A stretch of DNA of 64,000 nucleotides, from positions 62,001 to 126,000 of the forward strand of contig DATLKN010000033.1 in assembly GCA_035538335.1 (NCBI GenBank), in the 5' to 3' direction. Under the pieces are notes generated by a model, which made no database searches, had not been told where the DNA came from, and saw only the letters and a program-made list of their open reading frames with translations. This DNA is from AP-15 sp035538335 (GTDB taxonomy: Bacteria; Pseudomonadota; Alphaproteobacteria; ATCC43930; CGMCC-115725). A program made the position numbers and the translations under genes. This document shows, one piece after another, positions 32,986 to 40,545 of the stretch (its first letter is position 1; every line of letters begins with the position of its first letter).

Positions 32986-33047
32986 CTATGACACGATTCA
33001 TAGTGTAATCTATCGAAAGTTAATGGCGCAAGCTGAAAGTTGAATGA
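32986..33047. promoter_or_regulatory. candidate operator region upstream of the response regulator
   Basis: AT-rich stretch. It has an inverted repeat CTATGA-N6-TCATAG (32986-33003) and two direct GAAAGTT repeats (33015 and 33035, exactly 20 bases apart), about 95-155 bases before the regulator's ATG. These could be autoregulatory sites of the OmpR-type regulator. Not verified; the downstream flank (33048-33092) shows nothing else. Confidence 0.3.
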
Positions 33048-33092
33048 CGGATGCCGAGGGGTCTCGATACGCAACGCAACAAGGCCTATCTC

Positions 33093-33602
33093 TCAAGGGT
33101 TTATCGGGTCATGACGCACGCTGGAGCAAATTGTGCGTCTGGTGACCGAGGCGTTCGCAGCCGGCGGATCGGCCTGGGAAGGACCACCTGCTCCAGCAGA
33201 AGGCTTAACTCGAGACCAGTCTTGCCCGCCGCAAAGGAATCCTAAGAGGCACCCTTCGACGTGCAGGACGTCATGCCCCTTGAGATGGATGTCGGCAGTA
33301 TAAATCTTCCCGTTGCTTGCATTGTAGATTTCGCCGTCCCAGCGATTGGGCTCGGCGCGTTTCATGCCGAGCAGGATCGGCACGCCAAGCATCGGCCGTC
33401 GGCGTTTCGCCGGATCCGGGTTGTGGCTGTCGGCGCCCGGCCGCTGTTCCCAGGAGACGACTCCCCACAATCGGCCGTCGCAATCGGCAATGCGCAAATG
33501 CGCGACGTTGCCGGGCACCGCCCATTCGCCGGTCGGCTTGACGGCGGCCACGCAGACATTCGACACAAACAGCGCCGCGGCGGCTAGAACAAAGGCTCGC
33601 AT
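33093..33602 (-). CDS. DUF2147 family secreted protein
   Basis: 169 residues. A signal peptide (MRAFVLAAAALFVSNVCVAA) leads into a DUF2147 domain: GEWAVPGNVAHLRIADCDGRLW, RRPMLGVPILLGMK, NRWDGEIYNASNGKIYTADI and LHVEGCLLGFLCGGQDW, with three Cys typical of the family. About 35 residues after the domain are Pro/Ala rich and not conserved. The family is periplasmic and structurally lipocalin-like; its function is unknown. The ATG at 33602 gives the clean signal peptide. Confidence 0.85.
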   Translation of the reverse strand: MRAFVLAAAALFVSNVCVAAVKPTGEWAVPGNVAHLRIADCDGRLWGVVSWEQRPGADSHNPDPAKRRRPMLGVPILLGMKRAEPNRWDGEIYNASNGKIYTADIHLKGHDVLHVEGCLLGFLCGGQDWSRVKPSAGAGGPSQADPPAANASVTRRTICSSVRHDPINP

Positions 33603-33677
33603 TCCAGCAACTCTCCCCAATTTTACGCAGCAAGCGACCGATTTCCGGTCTTTGCGGCAACCGGAAATGCGGCGCCC

Positions 33678-34562
33678 TCATCCGAACCGAACACCGGATG
33701 GGCGCACTCGTTCGAGCTGCGGGCGCCCGCTTCCCCAACGGGCGATCAGGTTTCGTATCGCGACCGCGGCAGTCAATGCAAGCGTCGTCAGCAGCACGAC
33801 GATCGCCGGCCGGATGCCGGTCGCGAGGCTGAGGTTGACGGCGAGCACGCGCAGCGGGTCGGCGCCCATCGCCAGCCAGAAATAAAGCGCTTCGCCGAAC
33901 GCGGTGACGAGCGCGGCGGCCACCCCCAGACCGGCGGCCCAGGGAGCGGACATGCCGTCGCGGCGCGGCAGGGCCCACTTGAGCGCGCGGTAGCCGAGCA
34001 GCCAGGCGAGCAGGCCGCCCATCACTGTCGGCTCCCAGACGTCGAGCTTCGACTGCATCCAGAAATGCAGCAGTCCGAGCGCGGCGATCGCGTAGACGAG
34101 GCGGTGCAGGCGCCGCCAATTGCGGCCGCCGAGGCGCCCGATCATGCCGTCGGTCGAGGTCGCGGCCAAGGCCGAAAGACCGAGAAGCGCGGTGAAGCCG
34201 ATCGTCAGGTAGGTCCGCGACAGGATTTCGAAGCTGACCGCTCGCAGATCGAATGCCTGATCGGCCGTAAAGAGGCTGAGATGGACGACGCCGTAGGTGA
34301 AGGCGGCGACCCCGATCATCCGGCGCACCGAAAAGAGCGCGGGATAGGAAAAAATGCCGCTTACCGGGGTGATCGCAAGCGCGATAAACACCCAGCGGAT
34401 CGTCCACAAGCCGAATTCGCGGATCGCGGCGTTGAGCGGCCGGGCGCCGATGGTGCCGGTGCCGAAGGCCACGACGATCCAGGCCGCCGGCGCGAACAGC
34501 GCGGCAAACACGAGCAATTTCAACAGCGAGAGTCGACCTTTGCGGTCGCGCCAGGGCCACAT
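33678..34562 (-). CDS. msrQ: MsrQ-like heme membrane subunit of methionine sulfoxide reductase
   Basis: 294 residues with about six to eight membrane segments of the ferric-reductase-like (FRD) type. Candidate heme-ligand His occur in FTYGVVHLSLF, RRLHRLVYAIA and LGLLHFW. MsrQ passes electrons from the respiratory chain to periplasmic MsrP, which repairs oxidised Met in envelope proteins. The start MWPWRD at 34562 has GGAGAA upstream. The C-terminal part (about 205-294) adds further hydrophobic helices beyond the usual about 200 residues. msrP is not adjacent in this window, so the pair is split or MsrP is elsewhere. Confidence 0.82.
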   Translation of the reverse strand: MWPWRDRKGRLSLLKLLVFAALFAPAAWIVVAFGTGTIGARPLNAAIREFGLWTIRWVFIALAITPVSGIFSYPALFSVRRMIGVAAFTYGVVHLSLFTADQAFDLRAVSFEILSRTYLTIGFTALLGLSALAATSTDGMIGRLGGRNWRRLHRLVYAIAALGLLHFWMQSKLDVWEPTVMGGLLAWLLGYRALKWALPRRDGMSAPWAAGLGVAAALVTAFGEALYFWLAMGADPLRVLAVNLSLATGIRPAIVVLLTTLALTAAVAIRNLIARWGSGRPQLERVRPSGVRFG

Positions 34563-34678
34563 CGCAAAATTCTCCGCCGCGGCGTCGGCGCCCCGGATCA
34601 TTGAAAAATAGGGCGCGCCGGCCGCCGCGGCATCTCACGATTGGGTGAGAGCAGCGGTCGCCGCGGCCTCGGGGGGCC

Positions 34679-35503
34679 CTACCATCCGCCGTCGACGCCG
34701 ATCGCTTGGCCGGTGACAAAGCCGGCGGCTTCCGAGGCGAGAAACGCGATCACCGCCGCTACCTCGTCGGGGGTGCCGAAACGGCCCATCGGGATCGCCT
34801 TCGCGCGCTCGGCGAAACCGCGTTCGACATCGCCTTCGTATTCGCGGCGATTGGTGCTGATCGCCCGCGACGTGCGGATCGGGCCCGGCAGTACGGCGTT
34901 GACAGTGATGCCGAACGGCGCGAGGTCGCAGGCGAGCGATTTCGTGAAGCCCACGATCGCGGCTTTCGAGGCGGCATACGTGGCGCGGCGCCGGCCTGGC
35001 CGGAAGGCCGCCTTCGACGAGACGCTGACGATGCGGCCCCATCGCGCCTTGCGCATCGCCGGCACGGCGGCGCGCGACATCAAAAAGGCGCCGCGCGCAT
35101 TGACCGCCATCGTGCGGTCCCAGGCTTCGACCGGCACGTCCTCGATCTCGTTGCGGTCGGCGCCCTGCGGCGCGCCGGCATTGTTGACCAGGATGTCGAG
35201 CCGGCCCCAGCGGTCCAGCACCTCTTCGACCATGCGCTTCGCGTCCGCCTCGACGCTCACGTCGCCGAGCACGGCGGAGGCGCGTCCGCCGGCGCTCTCG
35301 ATCCCCGCGACGAGGCTGTCGACGCCCGCCCACGCGGCATCCATGTCGCCTTCGAGGTTGTGCTCGTTCATGACGCCCGTCGCCGTCACGTCGGCGGCGA
35401 CGACGATGACCCCGGCGGCGGCGAGCGCCCGCGCCGCCGAATTGCCGATGCCGATCGGCTTGCCGCAACCGGTGACGAGTGCAACGCGGCCGAGTTGCGC
35501 CAT
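34679..35503 (-). CDS. SDR-family NAD(P)-dependent oxidoreductase
   Basis: 274 residues, classical short-chain dehydrogenase. The cofactor loop is TGCGKPIGIGNS, followed by AADVT (Asp favouring NAD). NNAGAPQG, catalytic Ser in VSVSSKAAF, and Tyr/Lys in ATYAASKAAIVG are all present. VLPGPIRTS and the C-terminal GQAIGVDGGW complete the fold. It resembles 3-oxoacyl-ACP reductase/glucose dehydrogenase-like enzymes; the substrate is unknown. It stands alone between msrQ and a sensor kinase on the same strand, with gaps of 116 and 58 bases. Confidence 0.9.
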   Translation of the reverse strand: MAQLGRVALVTGCGKPIGIGNSAARALAAAGVIVVAADVTATGVMNEHNLEGDMDAAWAGVDSLVAGIESAGGRASAVLGDVSVEADAKRMVEEVLDRWGRLDILVNNAGAPQGADRNEIEDVPVEAWDRTMAVNARGAFLMSRAAVPAMRKARWGRIVSVSSKAAFRPGRRRATYAASKAAIVGFTKSLACDLAPFGITVNAVLPGPIRTSRAISTNRREYEGDVERGFAERAKAIPMGRFGTPDEVAAVIAFLASEAAGFVTGQAIGVDGGW

Positions 35504-35561
35504 CCGACCCTCCTCTAGCTGCGGCCTGCGCGCGACACGAGACCCTCGGGCCGGCGCGCCG

Positions 35562-38354
35562 TCAAGCCCCGGTTTCGGAGGCGCGCGGTTCAGCGGCGGC
35601 GGAGTAGGGCCGGCGCGCTTCGATGGCAGCGCCGATGGCCGCCGCCAATTCGTCGCGCCGATAGGGCTTTTCGAGCAGGGCGAAACCCTCCGCGACGAGT
35701 TGCGCCGCGGACCGGCTATGCCCGGTCAACAGCACGACCGGCAGCTGGGGGCGGTGCCGGCGCAGATGCCGCGCGAGCTCGATGCCGCTCGTCCCGCCCG
35801 GCATGACGATGTCGGACAGCACGAGCGCGATCGACGGTTCGCGCGCCAGAAGCTCGAGCGCGGCCCGGCCGTTCGCCGCCGTCGCCGCCTCGTAACCGAG
35901 GTCGCGCAACAGCTCGACCGTCACCTCGGCGACCTCCGGATCGTCCTCGACGAGAAGCACCTGCGCGGCCGGCGGTGCCGGCGTCTCGGGGGGTGAAACG
36001 GCGGCCGGCGTGGCGGCCGGCGGCGTGCTCGCGCGCGGCAGATAAAGGCGGATCGCGGTGCCTCCGCCCGGCGTGCTGACGATGCTCGCGCTGCCGCCGC
36101 TCTGCCGCGCGAAGCCGTAGACTTGCGACAGGCCGAGCCCGGAGCCGAGGCCGACCGCCTTCGTCGTGAAGTAGGGCTCGAAGGCGCGCGCCCTGATCTC
36201 GGGCTCCATGCCGACGCCGCTGTCCGACAGCGTCACCTCGACAAAGTCGCCGGCGAGCCCGTCGCCTTGCCCCTCGCCGGGCGACAGCGAGATATTGCGC
36301 GCCGTGACCGCGAAGCGGCCGCCGGCCGGCATCGCGTCGCGCGCATTGACGCCGATGTTGAGCAGCGCCAGCTCGAACTCGGCGGAATCGGCCATCACCG
36401 GCCACAGATCCCGCGGCAGGTCGAGGCTGAAGGCGATATCCTCGCGCAGCGAGCGCGACAGCATCTCGCCGACCTCGCGCAGCCGATCGTTGAGGTCGAT
36501 GGCTTCCGGGCGCAACGTCTGGCGGCGGGAGAAGGCCAGCAGCTGGCGCGTCAGCCGCTCGCCGCGCTCGCTCGCCGCCAGGATCGCCGCGGCCCGCCGC
36601 CGCGCCGCCTCGTCGGCCGCGCTCTGCGCCAGCAGGCTCGCATTGCCGCTCATCACCATCAGCAGATTGTTGAAATCGTGGGCGATGCCGCCGGTCAGCT
36701 GGCCGATCGCCTCCATCCGCTGCGCCTGGCGCAGCGCCTCCTCGGCCTGCCGCCGCTCGCGGCTCTCTTCCTGCAGGCGGGAATTGACGGTAGCCAGATC
36801 GCGGGTGCGCTCCTCCACTACCGTCTCGATGCGCCGGGCGTAGCCGGTCCCGAGCAGCAGCAAGGCGCCGAGCAGCCCCGTGCTGAAGACGCCGGCGACG
36901 AGCACCGCCCAGCTCTGCCACATCCGGTGCTGCGCGACATAGGCCGCGGTCGGGGCGGTGCGCAGCATGAAGCGGCGGCCGCCGAAATCGAACGCACGTG
37001 CGAAGGCGGGTCCGCCCGGCGGGCGCCGCGCCGCGCCGTAGAGCACGGCGTGGCGGGCCGCATCGACGAGGCGCACCACGAGCTGGGAGCGCTCAGCCCC
37101 GATCAGGCCGCGCATGAAGACGCCCATGCGCAGCACGACGAGAACCAGGCCGGGCCCCTTTGGGCCGCCTCTGACGGCCCGCAGCAGCAGCACGCCCGGC
37201 TCGTTGCCGGTCTCCTGGATGAGGCGGACGGGCGGCGTCGCGGCGACGGTGCGGCTCGCCTCGGCGCGGGCGATCGCGGCTGCGCGGTCGGGGCTGGAGG
37301 CGAGGTCGAAACCGACGGCCCTGCGGTTGCCGGCATAGGGCTCGACATAGGTGACGGGGTAGTACGACGCGCGCTGGCCCGCCGCGCGCGGCGCCCCCGA
37401 GCGGCCGATCTCGCGGATTGCGAACCCCGGCAGCCCGGCCTGTTGCGCGGCCTCGAAACGGGCCCGCTCGGCGCGTTCGACGCGCGGCGCCCACTCGACC
37501 GCCTGCACCGTCGGAAAGCGCCGCCGGAAATCGCGCACGAGGCCGCGAAAATCCGCCCGCGACAGGGCGGCCGGGCCGGAGAACGAGCGCTGCAGTTGCA
37601 ACAGGAACACGTCCTGCTCGTCGAGCCCGGTGCGCAGCCTGTCGACCAGCTGCTGCGAGAGCAGGCGAAACTCGAGCAGCGCCGCATCGTGCTCCCACCG
37701 GCTGACGAGCGCGAAGATCGCCACGAAGAGCGCGAAGAACAGCAGCATCGGGAGGGCTACCGAATGGGCCCGGCTCTTCCACAGGCTGCGCGGTTCGCCG
37801 GCGATGACGAGGACGAGCGGCAGCAGCACCAGGACGCCGAGCGTGTCGCCGATCCACCAGGTGACCCAGCTGGCGGCGAGTTCTTCGGGCCTGACCGCGC
37901 CGAGCGCGGCGAGGCCGGTCAGCGACAGGGTGGCGCTCGTCAGGCAGCAGATCGGCGCGAGCAGCAGAAAGCGCAACAGCTCGCGGCCATGGTCGAGCCG
38001 CATCGGGTAGCCGATGGCGCGGCGCAGGGCGTGGCCCGCGACCGCGGCCTGCAAGGTCGAGCCGGCGCCGATGACGAGGGCGGCGAGCGCCGCTGCGCCG
38101 GTGGTCTCGCCGCTGGCCCAAAGATTGAGCAGGAACGAGCCGAGGAAGGTCCAGGGCAGGGTCGCCGGCCCGCCGATCAGCATCGCCGCGACGGCGATGC
38201 CGGCGGGCGGGAAGATCGCCGTCGCATAGCCGGGCGGGACGGCGAGCAGCAGGCCGAGCTTCCCGGAAAGCGCGTAACCGAGCGTCAGCGCCGGATAGGC
38301 GAGCAGCGGCCGCGCCGTCCTGCGCAACGGGATAAAACGTGCGGAGCTTCGCAT
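35562..38354 (-). CDS. hybrid sensor histidine kinase, MASE1-CHASE-HisKA-HATPase-REC
   Basis: 930 residues in the inner membrane. N-terminal MASE1 region (about 15-215, eight hydrophobic segments with PPGYATAIFPPAGIAVA); periplasmic CHASE domain (about 235-460, QAVEWAPRVERAERARFE, SYYPVTYVEPYAGN); one more membrane segment; HisKA with phospho-His in GGIAHDFNNLL; HATPase with NIGVNARDAM, DSGVGM and GLGLSQVYG; and a C-terminal receiver with VEDD, phospho-Asp in LVLSDIVMPGG and Lys in LLEKPYRRDEL. The receiver may feed a soluble regulator elsewhere. MASE1/CHASE suggests a small diffusible signal; the identity is unknown. Divergent from the selenoprotein gene, 162 bases apart. Confidence 0.93.
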   Translation of the reverse strand: MRSSARFIPLRRTARPLLAYPALTLGYALSGKLGLLLAVPPGYATAIFPPAGIAVAAMLIGGPATLPWTFLGSFLLNLWASGETTGAAALAALVIGAGSTLQAAVAGHALRRAIGYPMRLDHGRELLRFLLLAPICCLTSATLSLTGLAALGAVRPEELAASWVTWWIGDTLGVLVLLPLVLVIAGEPRSLWKSRAHSVALPMLLFFALFVAIFALVSRWEHDAALLEFRLLSQQLVDRLRTGLDEQDVFLLQLQRSFSGPAALSRADFRGLVRDFRRRFPTVQAVEWAPRVERAERARFEAAQQAGLPGFAIREIGRSGAPRAAGQRASYYPVTYVEPYAGNRRAVGFDLASSPDRAAAIARAEASRTVAATPPVRLIQETGNEPGVLLLRAVRGGPKGPGLVLVVLRMGVFMRGLIGAERSQLVVRLVDAARHAVLYGAARRPPGGPAFARAFDFGGRRFMLRTAPTAAYVAQHRMWQSWAVLVAGVFSTGLLGALLLLGTGYARRIETVVEERTRDLATVNSRLQEESRERRQAEEALRQAQRMEAIGQLTGGIAHDFNNLLMVMSGNASLLAQSAADEAARRRAAAILAASERGERLTRQLLAFSRRQTLRPEAIDLNDRLREVGEMLSRSLREDIAFSLDLPRDLWPVMADSAEFELALLNIGVNARDAMPAGGRFAVTARNISLSPGEGQGDGLAGDFVEVTLSDSGVGMEPEIRARAFEPYFTTKAVGLGSGLGLSQVYGFARQSGGSASIVSTPGGGTAIRLYLPRASTPPAATPAAVSPPETPAPPAAQVLLVEDDPEVAEVTVELLRDLGYEAATAANGRAALELLAREPSIALVLSDIVMPGGTSGIELARHLRRHRPQLPVVLLTGHSRSAAQLVAEGFALLEKPYRRDELAAAIGAAIEARRPYSAAAEPRASETGA

Positions 38355-38516
38355 CCCGGTACTCGTCTGCTCCCCGAACGGGTGAGCCTTCTACCGCCTT
38401 TCGACCGCCGGTTAGAAGAAGCTCTTTTCGCGGCCCGCCGCAAGCCAACCGCCTTGCCAGGTGGCGCCCGCTCTTTCCATAATCGCGCCGGCGCACCCGC
38501 CGACGCGGAGAGCGAG

Positions 38517-39440
38517 ATGAGCGAACAGACGCAACCCCTCGGATTTGCCGCCGAGGACGACGTGCCGATCCCCTACATGCAACGGGTCCGCGACTATTAT
38601 TCGGGCCTCGGCTACGGCCCGCCCTACCGCTGGGCGCATTATGCCGAGGTGCCGTTCACGCCGCTCGGCAAACCGCTCGCGCAGTGCCGGGTGGCGCTCG
38701 TCACCACCGCCGCGCCCTATCGGCCCGGCAAAGGCGACCAGGGTCCCGGGGCGGCCTATAACGGTGCCGCAAAGTTCCAGCGCGTCTACTCCGGCGACAG
38801 CGCGCTCGACCACGATGTGCGGATCTCGCATGTCGCCTACGACCGTGTCCACACCTCGGCCGAAGATCCGAATACGTGGTTCCCGCTCAAGGCGTTGCGG
38901 CATGCCGCCGAGCGCGGGCGGATCGGCGCGCCGACGCCGCGCTTTCACGGTATCCCGACGACCTACAGCCAGCGCGCCACACTCGGACAGGACAGCCCCG
39001 AGCTGCTCGCGCGCTGCCGCGCCGACGGGGCGGACGCCGCGATCCTCGTCGCCAATTGACCGGTGTGCCACCAGACCGTGAGTCTGGCCGCCCGCCATCT
39101 CGAAGCAAACGGCATCGCGACGATCGTCATGGGCTGCGCCAAGGACATCGTCGAGCATTGCGGCGTGCCGCGCTTTCTGTTCAGCGATTTTCCGCTCGGC
39201 AATGCGGCGGGCCGCCCGCACGACCCGGCCTCGCAGGCCTTCACCTTGGAACTGGCGCTGCGGGTTCTGGAAGGCGCGCCGGTGCCGCGTACGACGGTCC
39301 AGTCGCCGCTGCGGTGGAGCGAGGATCCGTCCTGGAAGACCGACTATTCGAACATCGCCCGCCTGTCAGCGGAAGAAATCGAGCGGCGGCGTCGAGAGTT
39401 CGACCGGCAAAAAGAGATAGCCAAACAGGTTCGAGGGTGA
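38517..39440 (+). CDS. selenoprotein B-like protein (glycine/betaine/sarcosine/D-proline reductase family) with in-frame UGA = Sec181
   Basis: 307 residues if UGA at 39057-39059 is read as selenocysteine; otherwise a 180-residue stump. The frame continues unbroken for another 126 codons to TGA at 39438. The redox motif is ILVAN-U-PVCHQTVSLAARH, giving Sec181-P-V-Cys184 (UxxC), as in thioredoxin-like selenoproteins. The N-terminal part (IPYMQRVRDYYSGLGYGPPYRWAHY ... VALVTTAAPY) and the post-UGA part (GIATIVMGCAKDIVEHCG) both look like the GrdB-related family. It is shorter than clostridial GrdB (about 430), and GrdA/GrdC partners are absent, so it is probably a thiol/selenol oxidoreductase of unknown substrate rather than an amino-acid reductase. 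ATG 38517 has GGAGAG upstream. A SECIS-like hairpin follows the UGA. Confidence 0.88.
39062..39096 (+). promoter_or_regulatory. bacterial SECIS-like hairpin
   Basis: The upper stem CCAGAC (39071-39076) pairs perfectly with GTCTGG (39082-39087) around the loop CGTGA. The lower stem pairs 39062-39065 with 39093-39096 and 39067-39068 with 39090-39091. The loop begins 17 bases after the UGA, and its second base is G. Both fit the known bacterial rules (about 16-37 bases, a G in the first two loop positions). It would bind SelB and deliver Sec-tRNA. Confidence 0.82.
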
Positions 39441-39603
39441 CAACGCCAGAATGGCCGCGAAAAAATTTGCGATATTGCATTGAACATTTGGCGGGCTGGC
39501 GCTAGGGTCGCGCCGAGGTGGTTCGCGGGCGGTCGCCGTGGGAATCTTCGGGGCAGGAAGATTCCTGCTCGAACGGCGCTGGCTCGAAGGTAGTGGGGGG
39601 CAT

Positions 39604-40341
39604 ATGACGCAATTCGGGGCGACCTGGCGGACGGCAGCGGCGGCGCGGATCGCCAACGCGGCTTCGGGTCTGGCGATGCTTTGTGCCGCAGCCGCCTGTC
39701 TCGCGGTTGCCGGTCCGGTTTCGGCGGCTTCGCCCGTGCGCCTCGTCTATCAGGTCGACCACTCGGTCTTCGGCGACATCGGCACCTACAGCAATACGAT
39801 CGAGACCGCCGGCAGCACCACCACCGTCTCGACCACCGCGCATTTCCGGGTGCGCGTGCTCGGCGTCGTCATGCATCGCGAGGATGCGACGCGCACCGAG
39901 CGCTGGAACGGCGACCGCCTCGTCTATTTCCACAGCCTCACGAACAAGGGCGGCGCGCCGATCGAGGTGAGCGGCCAGGCCACGCCGAGCGGTTTCGTGA
40001 TCCGCTCGCCACAGGGCATCTTCACCGCCCCGGCGGCCGTTCACCCAGCCAATCCGTGGTCGCCGAACTTCCTCGACGCGCACACGATGATGCGCGTCGA
40101 CAGCGGCAAGATCGAGCGCGTCAACATCAGCGGCGGCGGCGAGGAGCCGATCAAAGTCGACGGCCAGACAGTCCTCGCGCGCGACTACGAGGTCGCCGGC
40201 GCGACCCGCTACCGGGTGTGGATCGACGGGCGCGGCATACCGGTGAAATTCACCGTCGACGATGCGAGCGGCAAGGTCACCTTCACGCTGACCAACTGCG
40301 TCGGGTGCGAGCTGCACATGCTCTACGCCGGGCAGCGCTAG
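39604..40341 (+). CDS. DUF6134-type secreted protein
   Basis: 245 residues. The N-terminus (MTQFGATWRTAAAARIAN then a hydrophobic stretch to VSAAS) is a Sec signal. The mature part is beta-rich: VRLVYQVDHSVFGDIGTYSNTI, FRVRVLGVVMHREDATRTERWNGDRLVYF, DGQTVLARDYEV, DGRGIPVKF, and ends LTNCVGCELHMLYAGQR. This matches, as I recall, the alphaproteobacterial DUF6134 family of unknown function. GGGGGG sits just before the ATG, which is better than an in-frame GTG at 39538. Three bases of the stop precede a region with dispersed repeat copy C. Confidence 0.72.
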   Translation: MTQFGATWRTAAAARIANAASGLAMLCAAAACLAVAGPVSAASPVRLVYQVDHSVFGDIGTYSNTIETAGSTTTVSTTAHFRVRVLGVVMHREDATRTERWNGDRLVYFHSLTNKGGAPIEVSGQATPSGFVIRSPQGIFTAPAAVHPANPWSPNFLDAHTMMRVDSGKIERVNISGGGEEPIKVDGQTVLARDYEVAGATRYRVWIDGRGIPVKFTVDDASGKVTFTLTNCVGCELHMLYAGQR

Positions 40342-40359
40342 GGAACATTGCTCGAGCTT

Positions 40360-40427
40360 GTCATCGCGAGAAGGCCGTAGGCCGACGAAGCAGTCCCCTC
40401 GAGATTGCCTGCCGTGCCCGCAATGAC
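40360..40427. repeat. 68-bp dispersed inverted-repeat element, copy C
   Basis: Starts GTCATCGCGAG and ends GCCCGCAATGAC, with a degenerate core (GGCCGTAGGCC, then CGAAGCAGTC). It is the same family as copies A and B, more diverged, and lies downstream of the DUF6134 gene. The rest of 40428-40545 shows nothing recognised. Confidence 0.65.
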
Positions 40428-40545
40428 GAGCGGTCGTAGCGGGCGCCGGCCGCCTCGCCGGCATCGTTGACTTCCATCCCGTTTCCCGTTTATCGCGACG
40501 CGCGCGGCGCTCAGCCGAGCGCGTCTATCGACGCCGGGACATGCG

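Noticed and set aside
32500..33100. A partner histidine kinase for the response regulator
   Set aside because: None is encoded beside it; the nearest sensor kinase (35562-38354) is a hybrid on its own with its own receiver and separated by three genes.
39057..39059. TGA as the true end of a 180-residue protein
   Set aside because: The same frame continues with family-like sequence, a UxxC motif and a SECIS-like hairpin at the right distance.
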